A stretch of 64,000 nt of DNA from Herbaspirillum sp. Sphag64 (lineage in GTDB: Bacteria > Pseudomonadota > Gammaproteobacteria > Burkholderiales > Burkholderiaceae_D), in NCBI RefSeq assembly GCF_014192645.1, contig NZ_JACHYE010000006.1, forward strand, positions 62,001 through 126,000, in the 5' to 3' direction. Positions 15,738-24,650 of this stretch are shown in pieces. The notes below the pieces were generated by a model, which saw only the letters and a list, made by a program, of their open reading frames with translations, ran no database searches and was not told the origin of the DNA. The first letter of the stretch is position 1. Each line of letters opens with the position of its first letter. Made by a program: the position numbers and the translations under genes.

Positions 15738-17846
15738 ATGCGACGCAATGCACTCAAAGTCTTGATGATAGAAGACGATCCCCATGACGTCGAACTGACG
15801 CGTCGTGAACTGACGCGTAGTGGTCTGACCTGCGAAGTACAGGCGGTTGAAACCGAACACGAGCTGGTCACGGCGCTGGTCAGTTTTACGCCGGATGTTG
15901 TGCTCTGCGATTTCTCCTTGCCGACCTTCGATGGTTTGTCGGCATTGGTGGTGGCCCGCAACGTCGCGCCCAATACGCCTTTCATGTTTGTCTCCGGCAC
16001 TATGGGCGAGGAGCGCGCCATCAAGGCACTCAAGAATGGCGCAGTCGACTACATCCTGAAATCCAATCTGGCGCGTCTGCCCTCGGCAGTCGAGCGGGCA
16101 TTGCAGGAGGCACATCAAAAGAGAATCCGTCAGAGTATGGAACTGGCGTTGCAGGATGAGCGCAACCTCTTGTCGGCGATCTTCGATACTACTGGTGCAC
16201 TTGGCATGATGCTCGATCATCAAGGCCGGATCATGCGCTTCAACCAGGCAGCGGAGCGTACCACTGGCTTCAGTGCGGAACAGGTACAGGGCAGGTATTT
16301 CTGGGATATGTTTTTTCCGGCTGATGAGGTATCTGCGCGTCAAGAAGACTTTTTCAGCTGGCGGCAGCAAACGACTCCATTGCAATACCAGAGCAGTTGG
16401 CTCACTGCCACCGGAGAGCAGCGTGAAATTCTCTGGTTGACGACCTTCCTGCAGCAGGATGCCCATGCCGTGCTCAGCTACATTTGTAGCGGTATCGATA
16501 TCACGCAATGGCGTGAGGCAGAAGATCGCCTCTATCGTCTGAGCAATTACGACGAATCCACCGGGCTGCCCAATCGGCGACTGCTGCGCGACAGACTCGA
16601 TCAGGACATCAGTCGATTCCAGCGTGAAAAGCGTGGTACGTGTATTGCTGTGATGCTGGTGGATATTCATGACCTGCTGACGCTGCGTGAAAGCCTCGGT
16701 GCGGGCATCAGTGGCATCGCGCTGATGGAGGTCAGTCGGAGGCTCACCCAATTGTTGAGCCACGAGGCGACACTGGCGCGCTTTGGGGATACCTGTTTTG
16801 CACTGGCGTTGCCGCTGCAGGAACAGGCGCTCAGTGCATTGTGGGTACAGGAAATCTTCAATGCGCTGGATCAGCCTTATACGCTGGATGGCCATCCAGC
16901 CATTTATCTGGCTTCCAAGATGGGTGTTGCGCTTTATCCGGATGATGGTGTTCATAGCGAGTTCTTGCTGGAGGCCGCCGAGATCGCTTTACACCGCGCC
17001 ATGGAGCATCCGGTGGAGCGCTGCCAGTTTTATACGCCGGAATTCAACAGCCAGGTGCGCGAGCGATTGCAACTGGTATCACAACTGCGTCAGGCGATTG
17101 AAAAAGACCAACTGGTTCTGCATTACCAGCCTCAACTTGGCTTGAGTAATGGTGCCATTGTCGGTGTTGAGGCGTTGGTTCGCTGGCAGCATCCGGAACG
17201 CGGTCTGGTATCACCACAGCACTTCATTGGTATCGCTGAGGAGACGGGACTGATCCTGTCGATCGGGGAATGGGTCTTGCGTACGGCCTGTTTGCAGGCG
17301 ATCCATTGGCAGCAGATGGGATTGCCGCCGTTGATGATGGCGGTCAACCTGTCGGCCAAGCAGTTTTCACAGGATAATCTGGTCATGATGATACAAAACT
17401 GCTTGCGAGACACTGGGCTTGCGGCTCAATATCTGGAGCTGGAACTGACCGAGAGTGTGTCTATGGAATCGCCTGAAAAGAGTATCGGTGTGATGTGCAA
17501 TCTGAAGGCGATGGGCGTGCGATTGTCGATTGACGATTTTGGTACCGGTTACTCTAATCTCAATTATCTCAAGCGGTTTCCGGTGGATCAGCTGAAAATC
17601 GACCGCTCGTTTGTCTGCGATCTGGCAACCGACGCCGATAGCGTTGCGCTGGTGCGCTCCATCATCGCACTGGGTCGTAGCCTGCATCTGGAGGTGCTGG
17701 CCGAGGGTGTGGAGGAGCAGGCGCAAATGGACATTATGCGCTCGCATGGTTGCGACAAGATGCAGGGCTATTTCTTGAGCAAGCCCTTACCAGCGGCGGG
17801 GTGCACTACCTTGCTGCAACAGCATGCAAACCGGATCAGGTCATGA
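15738..17846 (+). CDS. receiver-PAS-GGDEF(degenerate)-EAL c-di-GMP phosphodiesterase
   Basis: The 702-residue protein begins with a receiver domain (acidic pair Asp13/14, phospho-acceptor Asp58 in LCDFSLPTFDG), followed by a PAS domain (about 145-260), a GGDEF-like domain and an EAL domain. The GGDEF signature is replaced by RFGDTCF, so cyclase activity should be absent; such domains often bind GTP to regulate EAL. The EAL domain keeps its catalytic set: EALVRW, NLSAKQF, ELTES, IDDFGTGYSNL, KIDRSFV, AEGVE, QGY. The likely output is c-di-GMP hydrolysis controlled by phosphorylation from the kinase upstream. Its stop overlaps the next gene by ATGA. Confidence 0.92.
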   Translation: MRRNALKVLMIEDDPHDVELTRRELTRSGLTCEVQAVETEHELVTALVSFTPDVVLCDFSLPTFDGLSALVVARNVAPNTPFMFVSGTMGEERAIKALKNGAVDYILKSNLARLPSAVERALQEAHQKRIRQSMELALQDERNLLSAIFDTTGALGMMLDHQGRIMRFNQAAERTTGFSAEQVQGRYFWDMFFPADEVSARQEDFFSWRQQTTPLQYQSSWLTATGEQREILWLTTFLQQDAHAVLSYICSGIDITQWREAEDRLYRLSNYDESTGLPNRRLLRDRLDQDISRFQREKRGTCIAVMLVDIHDLLTLRESLGAGISGIALMEVSRRLTQLLSHEATLARFGDTCFALALPLQEQALSALWVQEIFNALDQPYTLDGHPAIYLASKMGVALYPDDGVHSEFLLEAAEIALHRAMEHPVERCQFYTPEFNSQVRERLQLVSQLRQAIEKDQLVLHYQPQLGLSNGAIVGVEALVRWQHPERGLVSPQHFIGIAEETGLILSIGEWVLRTACLQAIHWQQMGLPPLMMAVNLSAKQFSQDNLVMMIQNCLRDTGLAAQYLELELTESVSMESPEKSIGVMCNLKAMGVRLSIDDFGTGYSNLNYLKRFPVDQLKIDRSFVCDLATDADSVALVRSIIALGRSLHLEVLAEGVEEQAQMDIMRSHGCDKMQGYFLSKPLPAAGCTTLLQQHANRIRS

Positions 17847-18460
17847 TTGCAGTGCCGACTGAACCGGTGCTTAGGCAAGCTCAGACACCATTTCAAGGCC
17901 TGTTGCTGGCAGCTGGACGCGGTACGCGCTTCGATGCCGAGGGGCGTGATAACAAGCTGCTGGCGACCTTGCCTGGAACATCCCGTAGGGTGGTCGAGGC
18001 GGCTGCAATGAACCTGCTGGCGGTGGTGCCGGTGCTTGCCGTTGTGTCTTCGCTACAGTCCGAGCTGGCTCAGCGACTGGCTGACCTTGGTTGTGAGTTG
18101 GTCGCCTGTGGCATCGAGACACAGGGCATGAGTACATCGCTGATGTGCGGGGTACGACACACAATCGGCGCGGCCGGCTGGATCGTGGCACTCGGTGACA
18201 TGCCGTTTGTCCAGCCTGCTACGCATGCCGCACTGTTGTCTGCGCTGCAGGATGGCGTTGCCATTGCAGCGCCATCCTATCAAGGCAAGCGCGGCAATCC
18301 TGTTGCGTTCAGCGCGGCGCATCGCGAACAGTTATTGCAACTGCAAGGCGATCAGGGCGCGCGCAGTCTGTTACAGCGTCACCCGGTGCATCAGGTGCTG
18401 GTGGAAGACAAGGGTATCCATCGTGATATTGATACGCGAGCCGATCTTTCAGCCAGTTAG
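17843..18460 (+). CDS. MocA-type molybdenum cofactor cytidylyltransferase
   Basis: The 205-residue protein has the nucleotidyltransferase motif LLLAAGRGTRFDAEGRDNKLL near the N terminus, the metal-binding ALGDMPFVQP, and KRGNPVAFSAAHREQLLQL near the C terminus. This pattern is shared by MocA, which adds CMP to the molybdenum cofactor. Other small-sugar nucleotidyltransferases look similar, but the adjacent XdhC supports the MocA reading. It starts inside the stop of the EAL gene (ATGA) with no strong ribosome binding site of its own, implying coupled translation. It overlaps xdhC tail to tail by four bases. Confidence 0.8.
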   Translation: MIAVPTEPVLRQAQTPFQGLLLAAGRGTRFDAEGRDNKLLATLPGTSRRVVEAAAMNLLAVVPVLAVVSSLQSELAQRLADLGCELVACGIETQGMSTSLMCGVRHTIGAAGWIVALGDMPFVQPATHAALLSALQDGVAIAAPSYQGKRGNPVAFSAAHREQLLQLQGDQGARSLLQRHPVHQVLVEDKGIHRDIDTRADLSAS

Positions 18461-19470
18461 GAATTGATCATGCAGGTACCACCATTGATGGCGATGTGCG
18501 CAGGACGCGCTGCATGCGTCTGGCTGATGCTGACGCCATTGCGGATGGCGGTCATTTCAGCCAGGATTGCAATGGCAATCTCAGGTGGCGTGCGTGCACC
18601 GAGGAATAATCCCACAGGTCCATGCAGCCGGTCGATTTCTGCATGACTCAGGTCAAACAGGGACAATCTTTCACGACGTTTGACATTGTTGGTGCGTGAG
18701 CCAATGGCGCCCACGTAGAAGGCTGGCGACTTGAGCGCTTCGAGCAGAGCCAGATCGTCGAGTTTGGGGTCGTGGGTGAGGGTGACGACGGCACTGTTGG
18801 CATCGAGCTGCAAGCGCAGCAGCAAGTCGTCGGGCATTTCTGAAGATAATTCGACGCCGGCAATATCCCACTCCTGCAGATACTCTTCGCGTGGGTCACA
18901 GATAATGACCTGATAATCCAGCGCCAGGGCGAATTGGGCGACATAGCGCGACATTTGCGCCGCACCGATGATGATCAGGCGATAACGCGGTCCGAACGGT
19001 GCCTGCAACTTGTCCTGCTCCAACGATAGCTGCCGCAGTGGCGTGCCGCTGACCAGTTCAACCTCAGCGCTACGCAGATCCAGCGACCGCATGACCTGCA
19101 GGCCTTGTGACACTGACTGCAGCAGTTCGGCAATGCGCGACCGGGCCGAGAGTGGCTCCAGCAATATCTTCAGTGTGCCGCCGCACGGCAGGCCGAAACG
19201 ATGCGCTTCGTCGGCATTGAGGCCATATTCGACGACAAAAGGCAGGTCCTGCTGCAAATCTCCCGTCAGCAAGCGGCGGATCAGATCGTCTTCCACGCAG
19301 CCGCCGGACACCGAGCCACGTACATGGCCATCTTCACGCAGCACCATCATGGCACCGACTGGACGTGGTGCCGAACCCCAGGTGTGCACGACGGTTCCCA
19401 GCAGCACACGGTAGCCTTGTTGCTGCCAGGCCAGTGCCGTTGTGAGAACCTCGTAGTCAGTCGATTCCAT
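18457..19470 (-). CDS. XdhC/CoxI-family molybdenum cofactor insertion protein
   Basis: XdhC-family proteins bind the molybdenum cofactor, promote its sulfuration and deliver it to xanthine dehydrogenase-type enzymes. The 337-residue product has the XdhC N-terminal domain (VVHTWGSAPRPVGAMM, GSVSGGCVEDDLI with the conserved Cys) and the C-terminal Rossmann-like domain (IIIGAAQMSRYVAQFAL, AFYVGAIGSRTNN, GLFLGARTPPEIAIAILAE). The start at MESTDY is set by GGAG six bases upstream. No molybdenum hydroxylase structural gene is in the window, so its client lies elsewhere. Confidence 0.88.
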   Translation of the reverse strand: MESTDYEVLTTALAWQQQGYRVLLGTVVHTWGSAPRPVGAMMVLREDGHVRGSVSGGCVEDDLIRRLLTGDLQQDLPFVVEYGLNADEAHRFGLPCGGTLKILLEPLSARSRIAELLQSVSQGLQVMRSLDLRSAEVELVSGTPLRQLSLEQDKLQAPFGPRYRLIIIGAAQMSRYVAQFALALDYQVIICDPREEYLQEWDIAGVELSSEMPDDLLLRLQLDANSAVVTLTHDPKLDDLALLEALKSPAFYVGAIGSRTNNVKRRERLSLFDLSHAEIDRLHGPVGLFLGARTPPEIAIAILAEMTAIRNGVSISQTHAARPAHIAINGGTCMINS

Positions 19471-19740
19471 GGATGTCTCCGTATCGTTTTTATTGACTTT
19501 CGACAAGCCGACCGATGGGCCTTTGATGCTGACCACCGACAATTCAGGCATAGCGGCAGCGTAGCAGTCGGTATGGCGGTCGGTCAATCGGATGCAAGAG
19601 TCCTGACGTAGGGAAATGCCCACAGTTTTACTTGGCTTGGGCAAATTACAGGTCTATGCTGTTCTCTGAGGGCAAGCTTATTGCAATGAGCAAGTCGTCG
19701 TTCGCAACGAGGCAAAGCAGGAAAAACAGAGGAGACTATT

Positions 19741-19974
19741 ATGCCGGTAGAGCACATAGGAAACTACGATGTTGAGTACGCCGGAGTCAGGCTGGCCGCT
19801 GACAGCAGTCATTGGGCCGCGACCCTGACCATTTACGGCCCGTCATGCAATCCCATGCATAGACATGCCATTTTCCCGCGCCAGAGGGTGCTGCCGGAGC
19901 TGGTATTTGACGATGAGCGGGCGGCCCAGCAGGAAGCGCGCAAAGCAGCCCTGGAAATGCTCAGACAGCACTGA
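19741..19974 (+). CDS. small conserved-looking protein of unknown function
   Basis: This 77-residue frame has a convincing ribosome binding site (GAGGAG eight bases before ATG). The protein starts MPVEHIGNYDVEYAGVRL and contains SSHWAATLTIYGP, a beta-rich pattern, then an Arg-rich loop (RHAIFPRQRVLP) and a terminal amphipathic helix with EARKAALEMLRQH. It has no signal peptide, membrane span or metal motif. I do not recognise the family. It converges with the diguanylate cyclase gene, 16 bases apart. Confidence 0.6.
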   Translation: MPVEHIGNYDVEYAGVRLAADSSHWAATLTIYGPSCNPMHRHAIFPRQRVLPELVFDDERAAQQEARKAALEMLRQH

Positions 19975-19990
19975 GTTCACGTATTTGCCA

Positions 19991-21601
19991 CTAGGGCACT
20001 GAGATTGCTGGTGGCTGCTCAGGGAGTTCGTGCGTGCTGCACACCTGATTGCGGCCGCGTGCCTTGGCGATATACAAGGCGCGGTCGGTGGCACTGATCA
20101 GATCAATCACATTGCTTCCGGCCGGATCAGGAATGAAAGCGTCGACACCGATACTGATGGTGACGATCCCACCAGAGTTTTTGCTGTGGGGAATCTTCAG
20201 ATTCCGGACCTCCTGGCAGATGTTTTCGGCAACAACGACTGCACCTTTCAGGTCGGTATTGGGCAATAACACCGCAAATTCTTCGCCACCGTAGCGCGCC
20301 GAGAAATCGGCTGCGCGATTGGTTTTGATCAGTTGGCCGATGCTTTGCAAGCAAACGTCACCCGCCGGATGGCCGTAGGTATCGTTGTATTTTTTGAAAT
20401 TGTCGACATCCATCATCAGTAACGCAATCGGTTGACGTTCGCGACGTGCACGATTGAATTCATTGACCACCGTAATATCGAACTGGCGACGGTTGGCGAC
20501 ACCGGTCAAACCGTCCTCAAGCGCCATTTTCTGAAGTTTGAGATTCATTTCGACCAGTTTTTCACGCGCCAGCAGAAGCTCTCGCTGCGCTTCTGCACGG
20601 AGCTTGATCTGATTGACAAGGCGGCGTCCGATCCAGGACAGCAAGACCAGCAGAATCATCACGCCGATCGATTGAATCAGGATCTGGGTATGCCAATCTG
20701 ACAACACTTCTTCATAGGAGCGCGACGCAGTTACAAACAGCGGATAGCGGGTTAGTCGCTTGTAGCCATACAGCCAGACTTTGCCCTGTTTATCGGTGAT
20801 CATGGCTACGCCCTGGGGATATTTGCTGACGTGGTAGCGAACGATATCCGTCTGACTGACGTCGCTACCCGGCGTCGCTCCCATGAATGGCAGGCGCGCC
20901 AGCAATGTCCCATCAAGCGTCGCCAGCATGATTGCACCATATTTGCCGACGTTGAAGCGGCTGTAGAAATTAAGAACGTAGTTCACTGGCACTGTGGCTA
21001 ACACCACGCCGTCGAAGCTTCCATCAGGACGATTGATGCGGCGTGACACCGGGATGACCCAGTCGCCCGTAGAGCGGCTCTGCACCGGCGTGCCGACATG
21101 AGCATTACGATCTGGATGGGTCTTGTGGAAAATAAAATATTCGCGATCCGCATTGTTGAGCATCCAGGGTGCGTCATCCATGGAATTGACCAGCCACTTG
21201 CCATTGCTGTCGTAGACAAACAGTCCCTGTAACGATGGTAACTCCTCCACGAACGAGGCCAGCAGCGGATACAGACGGGCGAGAGCATCTGGTGAGTTAC
21301 CCTCGACTTCCAGTCGTTGCACGATACCGAACAAGGCAGCATCGACTGAGGTCACCGTCGCTTCTGCATGTTCTGCAAGTGCGCCGGACAGGTTCGCCGC
21401 CGATACCTGCGCATCATCAATGTCACGGGCCCGGAGGCTCCATGAAAAATAAATATGCAGGGTGAAAATGGAAACGCAGACCAGGATCACAAAATGCGTG
21501 GCAAAGCGTAGAGGGTTGCCACGGCGGGTGGCATTGGCAACGGCTCCCGGACCTATCGCTGTCAGTTCGTCAGCGAGTGGAGATGCATCGTTTTGTCTCA
21601 T
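19991..21601 (-). CDS. membrane-bound diguanylate cyclase with periplasmic sensor
   Basis: The 536-residue protein has an N-terminal membrane helix (FVILVCVSIFTLHIYF, about 37-55), a periplasmic region of about 250 residues with Cache-like features (DREYFIFHKTHPD, STGDWVIPVSRRI), a second helix (SIGVMILLVLLSWIG) and a coiled coil leading to GGDEF. The active site is intact (RYGGEEFAVLLP), and the product-inhibition motif RAAD lies five residues before GGEEF. It should make c-di-GMP in response to a periplasmic ligand, opposing the EAL protein encoded nearby. Confidence 0.92.
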   Translation of the reverse strand: MRQNDASPLADELTAIGPGAVANATRRGNPLRFATHFVILVCVSIFTLHIYFSWSLRARDIDDAQVSAANLSGALAEHAEATVTSVDAALFGIVQRLEVEGNSPDALARLYPLLASFVEELPSLQGLFVYDSNGKWLVNSMDDAPWMLNNADREYFIFHKTHPDRNAHVGTPVQSRSTGDWVIPVSRRINRPDGSFDGVVLATVPVNYVLNFYSRFNVGKYGAIMLATLDGTLLARLPFMGATPGSDVSQTDIVRYHVSKYPQGVAMITDKQGKVWLYGYKRLTRYPLFVTASRSYEEVLSDWHTQILIQSIGVMILLVLLSWIGRRLVNQIKLRAEAQRELLLAREKLVEMNLKLQKMALEDGLTGVANRRQFDITVVNEFNRARRERQPIALLMMDVDNFKKYNDTYGHPAGDVCLQSIGQLIKTNRAADFSARYGGEEFAVLLPNTDLKGAVVVAENICQEVRNLKIPHSKNSGGIVTISIGVDAFIPDPAGSNVIDLISATDRALYIAKARGRNQVCSTHELPEQPPAISVP

Positions 21602-21837
21602 TTATATCGATTCCATCTTCGTCATTGGAGCGGATATCGTTGTTAGAAATGCTGACCAGTTCACTTCAAGATTTTTTACGATCATCGCTTCAACATCTTC
21701 TCCGCGTCAACACTGCCTGCAAGAGCGGTTGTCGACCCGGAGTTGATACGATAGCAGTATTGCTGTCAACTGTGCATCGGAGTGGGTAAATTCATACGCT
21801 TTATCGCAGCCATCATTGGCTGCCCAGTCTTGCAAGA

Positions 21838-22191
21838 CTACTTGGCTCCTTGTGGAACACTTTGCCAGCAAACGCTGCGTACATCTGCCTCCAGTCCAAG
21901 CCGCGAGACCAAACGCACCACTGCCGCACGCTCCGTAGTTGTGCATTGGATAGCAATGTCAAAGTCGGTCAGTGGCAAGTGCTCGCGCGCCTGCATGGCT
22001 AACGCATAGACATGCTCAAAATCGTCGCCTAGCTGGGTGCGAATCAATTGTTCCACCTGGCTCGCCGCATCGGTGCGGCAGGTAATCAGAATCTGGTACG
22101 GGTGACGTACCGGTGCGGCAGGCGCCGCTGCCAGAAAATAATGGTTGCTGAAGAAGCTGTCGAGCTTGGTTTCCAGTTTGGTGATACGCAT
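21838..22191 (-). CDS. stand-alone protein resembling the MgtC cytoplasmic domain
   Basis: The 117-residue soluble protein starts MRITKLETKLDSFF with AAGGAG seven bases upstream. From residue about 31 it parallels the C-terminal domain of the MgtC protein encoded just upstream: YQILITCRTDAASQVEQL here versus YRLSIVCRPDDEVQVRTL there, and later RLVSRLGLEADV versus QIVSRVSLEKGV, each followed by a Trp. That domain has an ACT-like fold in MgtC relatives. It lacks any membrane segment. It is probably co-transcribed with mgtC (144-base gap) and could act on MgtC or on its targets; that role is inference. Confidence 0.7.
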   Translation of the reverse strand: MRITKLETKLDSFFSNHYFLAAAPAAPVRHPYQILITCRTDAASQVEQLIRTQLGDDFEHVYALAMQAREHLPLTDFDIAIQCTTTERAAVVRLVSRLGLEADVRSVCWQSVPQGAK

Positions 22192-22335
22192 GATGGACTC
22201 CTTTTCACCGGGCTCGCTTGCACGCTGGCTGTTTGTTGACACCATGTCATGTAGCGACGCCGTATTGGTCGTCTTGGTTAATGCTATTCGCCCAGTCAGG
22301 CTGATTCGAGGTCAAACCTGCGGGCGGATCTCTGT

Positions 22336-23040
22336 TTACACTTCGAGCGGGTTGAGCACTGCCCAGCGTGCGGCACTGACACCTTTTTCCAGACTCACAC
22401 GACTGACAATCTGTTCCAGTTGCAAATGATTGCTGGGCGAGGTGATCAGATCGGCACGGACTTCAAGTTGATTTCCGGAAGGCAAGTCCTCGCTGTGCAG
22501 CGATTGCACAATCAGATGTGGCATGCCATTGAGCATATGCAGCATCAGTGTGCGGACCTGCACCTCATCGTCGGGGCGACAGACAATCGAGAGACGGTAG
22601 ACCTGTTCGATCTCGGTCGCGCCTTGCAGGTCCTGGCGATTGATCAGATGTGAGACGCTGCGCAGAAAAACATTGGCACCAAGGATGGTGGCTGCGCCGA
22701 TACTGGCCTCTAAGGGATGTCCCAGTCCCGACAAAACGCCGACTGCTGCCGAACACCACAAGGTAGCGGCGGTATTCAGACCTCGTACATTGATGCCTTC
22801 GCGCATGATGACTCCGGCACCGAGAAAGCCGATCCCTGAAACCACATAGGAGGCGATCCGGGTCGCACCCTGTGGGTCGCTTTCAAATGCCGACACCATC
22901 ACAAACAAGGCGGCGCCAATCGCCACCAATGCATTGGTGCGCAGACCAGCCATGCGTTGCCGCATTTGCCGCTCGGCACCAATGATCGAGCCTAGCAGTA
23001 ATGCCAGCAAAATACGTGCTGCAAAAACGCCTGGATCCAT
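22336..23040 (-). CDS. MgtC/SapB-family membrane protein
   Basis: The 234-residue protein has the MgtC N-terminal membrane domain: LLALLLGSIIGAERQMRQRMAGLRTNALVAIGAALFV, with the conserved Glu-Arg, then GIGFLGAGVIMREG and GLNTAATLWCSAAVGVLSG. These are the conserved motifs of the family. A C-terminal cytoplasmic domain of about 90 residues follows. MgtC proteins support growth in low Mg2+ and, in intracellular bacteria, lower ATP synthase activity. I start at MDPGVF because GGAGGT lies seven bases upstream; an ATG five codons earlier overlaps that site. The long leader suggests post-transcriptional control. Confidence 0.9.
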   Translation of the reverse strand: MDPGVFAARILLALLLGSIIGAERQMRQRMAGLRTNALVAIGAALFVMVSAFESDPQGATRIASYVVSGIGFLGAGVIMREGINVRGLNTAATLWCSAAVGVLSGLGHPLEASIGAATILGANVFLRSVSHLINRQDLQGATEIEQVYRLSIVCRPDDEVQVRTLMLHMLNGMPHLIVQSLHSEDLPSGNQLEVRADLITSPSNHLQLEQIVSRVSLEKGVSAARWAVLNPLEV

Positions 23041-23350
23041 TCGTATTACCTCCACATCGAATGCCGCACCTCAAGTGATGGTGCGAACATGTTGCGCACA
23101 AGGCGGCAGACGATCGCCATGCCGAAAAGATAAAGACATGACGCGTCAGACCCTGCGCAAGCAAATTAATAATAAGAGACGGGAGGAATTGGATCGGGTG
23201 AGAATTCACCGCGATACTGCAACCGGAAACACTTCGGTTGCAGCAAAGAGAAAAAGCTGCGAGAGAAGAAGTTTCCGGGTTATCGACCCGTCGGGCAACT
23301 ATGACCAGAGCAACTGTCCACTTCGTGTTTTCACCGGGAAATTGAGATGG
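23041..23350 (-). promoter_or_regulatory. long structured leader of mgtC
   Basis: From the predicted promoter to the mgtC ATG the leader is about 310 bases. It contains a perfect 9-base-pair hairpin (23217-23225 with 23235-23243), a GGTGA/TCACC hairpin just 3' of it on the minus strand (about 23197-23211), and a CGGGT/ACCCG hairpin near 23277-23292. It also encodes a 22-codon open frame. It does not match the M-box or other riboswitches I know well. Confidence 0.5.
23071..23139 (-). CDS. possible leader peptide of mgtC
   Basis: ATG at 23139 opens a 22-codon frame (MSLSFRHGDRLPPCAQHVRT...) that ends 30 bases before the mgtC ATG. An AGGG lies upstream but 11 bases from the start, so initiation would be weak. 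Enteric mgtC is controlled by short leader peptides, which is the reason to list it; chance is a real alternative. Confidence 0.25.
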   Translation of the reverse strand: MSLSFRHGDRLPPCAQHVRTIT

Positions 23351-23354
23351 GCGC

Positions 23355-23383
23355 AATATAAAGGAAGGTAAATACGCAGTCAA
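23355..23383 (-). promoter_or_regulatory. sigma-70 type promoter for mgtC
   Basis: On the minus strand TTGACT (23383-23378) and TATATT (23360-23355) are separated by 17 bases, each one mismatch from consensus. Transcription would begin near 23348 and read the long leader into mgtC. Confidence 0.7.
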
Positions 23384-23599
23384 GCCTGGTTTTGTACCAA
23401 TTTGTTGTTATGCCGGGAGTATTCGCGCTGAAATGTCACTGATTTTCAGCTGTTTTGGCCGATATCCACGATTGATCAAGGACGGCAACAATATTTACTG
23501 ATTTGTCCTAAAATTCACATTGCTACCTTTCAATGCTGCCCAGATAAGACGCATTCTTCCTCATCCTCGACCTCTACGCACATCCTCCAGATCCTCGTC
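23384..23599. other. intergenic region upstream of the hydroxyacid dehydrogenase
   Basis: No gene is seen. A GCTGAAA/TTTCAGC inverted repeat (about 23429-23453) may be an operator or hairpin. The dehydrogenase ATG at 23600 has no recognisable ribosome binding site, its upstream being C/T-rich. Confidence 0.4.
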
Positions 23600-24508
23600 A
23601 TGAAAACACCTCTGCTGGTACTGATTTATCTATCCGAAGAAAGCCAAGCCCTCATTGGCGACAAGTTTGACATCATCTATGCACCTGACCGCGAGACGCG
23701 CATTGCCGCCATTCAGGGAGCGGCAAGCGAGGTCAAGGTGGTGCTGACCAATGGTGCCGTTGGACTGAGTGCTGCCGATATGCAGGCCTTGTCAAAGCTG
23801 GAGCTGGTCTGCGCGCTGGGTGCCGGTTTTGAAAATATTGATACCGATCATGCCCGTGCACACGGTATCAAGGTTGGTACCGGTGCCGGTACCAATGACG
23901 ATTGTGTGGCCGACCATGCAATGGGCTTGCTGCTCTCAGTGATGCGGAATATCCCGCGGCTGGATCAGGCATGCCGTGAGGGTATCTGGCGCGACGACCT
24001 ACGCCTGCCGCCACAGCTGGCAGGCAAACGTCTGGGTATCGTCGGGTTAGGTACGATTGGCAAGAAGATTGCCCGGCGCGCAGCGGCCTTCGATATGGAA
24101 GTCGGTTATTTCAACCGTACCCGGCGCGACGATGTGGATTACCACTATCTGGATAGCGTGCTGCACCTGGCAAGCTGGGCCGATGCTTTGGTCATTGCGA
24201 CACCCGGTGGCGCGGCAACCCGGCATTTGATCAGCACCAAAGAATTGCACGCGCTGGGTCCGCAAGGCTTTCTGGTCAATATTTCCCGTGGCAGCGTGGT
24301 CGATACGGCCGCGCTGGCACAGGTGCTCAAGGATGGTGAACTGGGTGGTGCCGGGCTCGATGTCTACGAAAGTGAACCAAAGCCTCCACAAGCGTTGCTG
24401 GAATTCGACAATGTTGTGCTGACACCGCATATGGCGGGGTGGTCGCCGGATGCCATTACTGCCTCGTTGCGGCAGTTCCTGCACAATGCAAGGGACTATA
24501 CAGACTGA
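23600..24508 (+). CDS. D-2-hydroxyacid dehydrogenase family protein (glyoxylate/hydroxypyruvate reductase-like)
   Basis: The 302-residue NAD(P)-dependent enzyme reduces a 2-oxoacid. It has the dinucleotide motif GIVGLGTIGKKIA (about 150) followed by FNRTRR, where Arg residues in place of an acidic residue favour NADP(H). The catalytic triad is visible: Arg in VNISRGSVVD, Glu in DVYESEP and His in LTPHMAGWS. The substrate cannot be fixed from sequence; glyoxylate, hydroxypyruvate or 2-ketogluconate are usual for this subgroup. No clear ribosome binding site is visible, which is unusual for this window. Confidence 0.88.
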   Translation: MKTPLLVLIYLSEESQALIGDKFDIIYAPDRETRIAAIQGAASEVKVVLTNGAVGLSAADMQALSKLELVCALGAGFENIDTDHARAHGIKVGTGAGTNDDCVADHAMGLLLSVMRNIPRLDQACREGIWRDDLRLPPQLAGKRLGIVGLGTIGKKIARRAAAFDMEVGYFNRTRRDDVDYHYLDSVLHLASWADALVIATPGGAATRHLISTKELHALGPQGFLVNISRGSVVDTAALAQVLKDGELGGAGLDVYESEPKPPQALLEFDNVVLTPHMAGWSPDAITASLRQFLHNARDYTD

Positions 24509-24650
24509 GCAACTGCTTGAGCGCATTGCACTATTTGTGTATTTGCCGTTGATTTGATGTTCGGCTAGCGCCATGATGTTGCAACAAGCTTGAAGATGTG
24601 GCCCAAAACTTGCGAGACCGACTCAATCCGGTTAGGCTTGCCGCTTTGTC

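Noticed and set aside
23041..23350. M-box magnesium riboswitch before mgtC
   Set aside because: The conserved M-box core sequences are not recognisable on either strand; the leader is only called structured.
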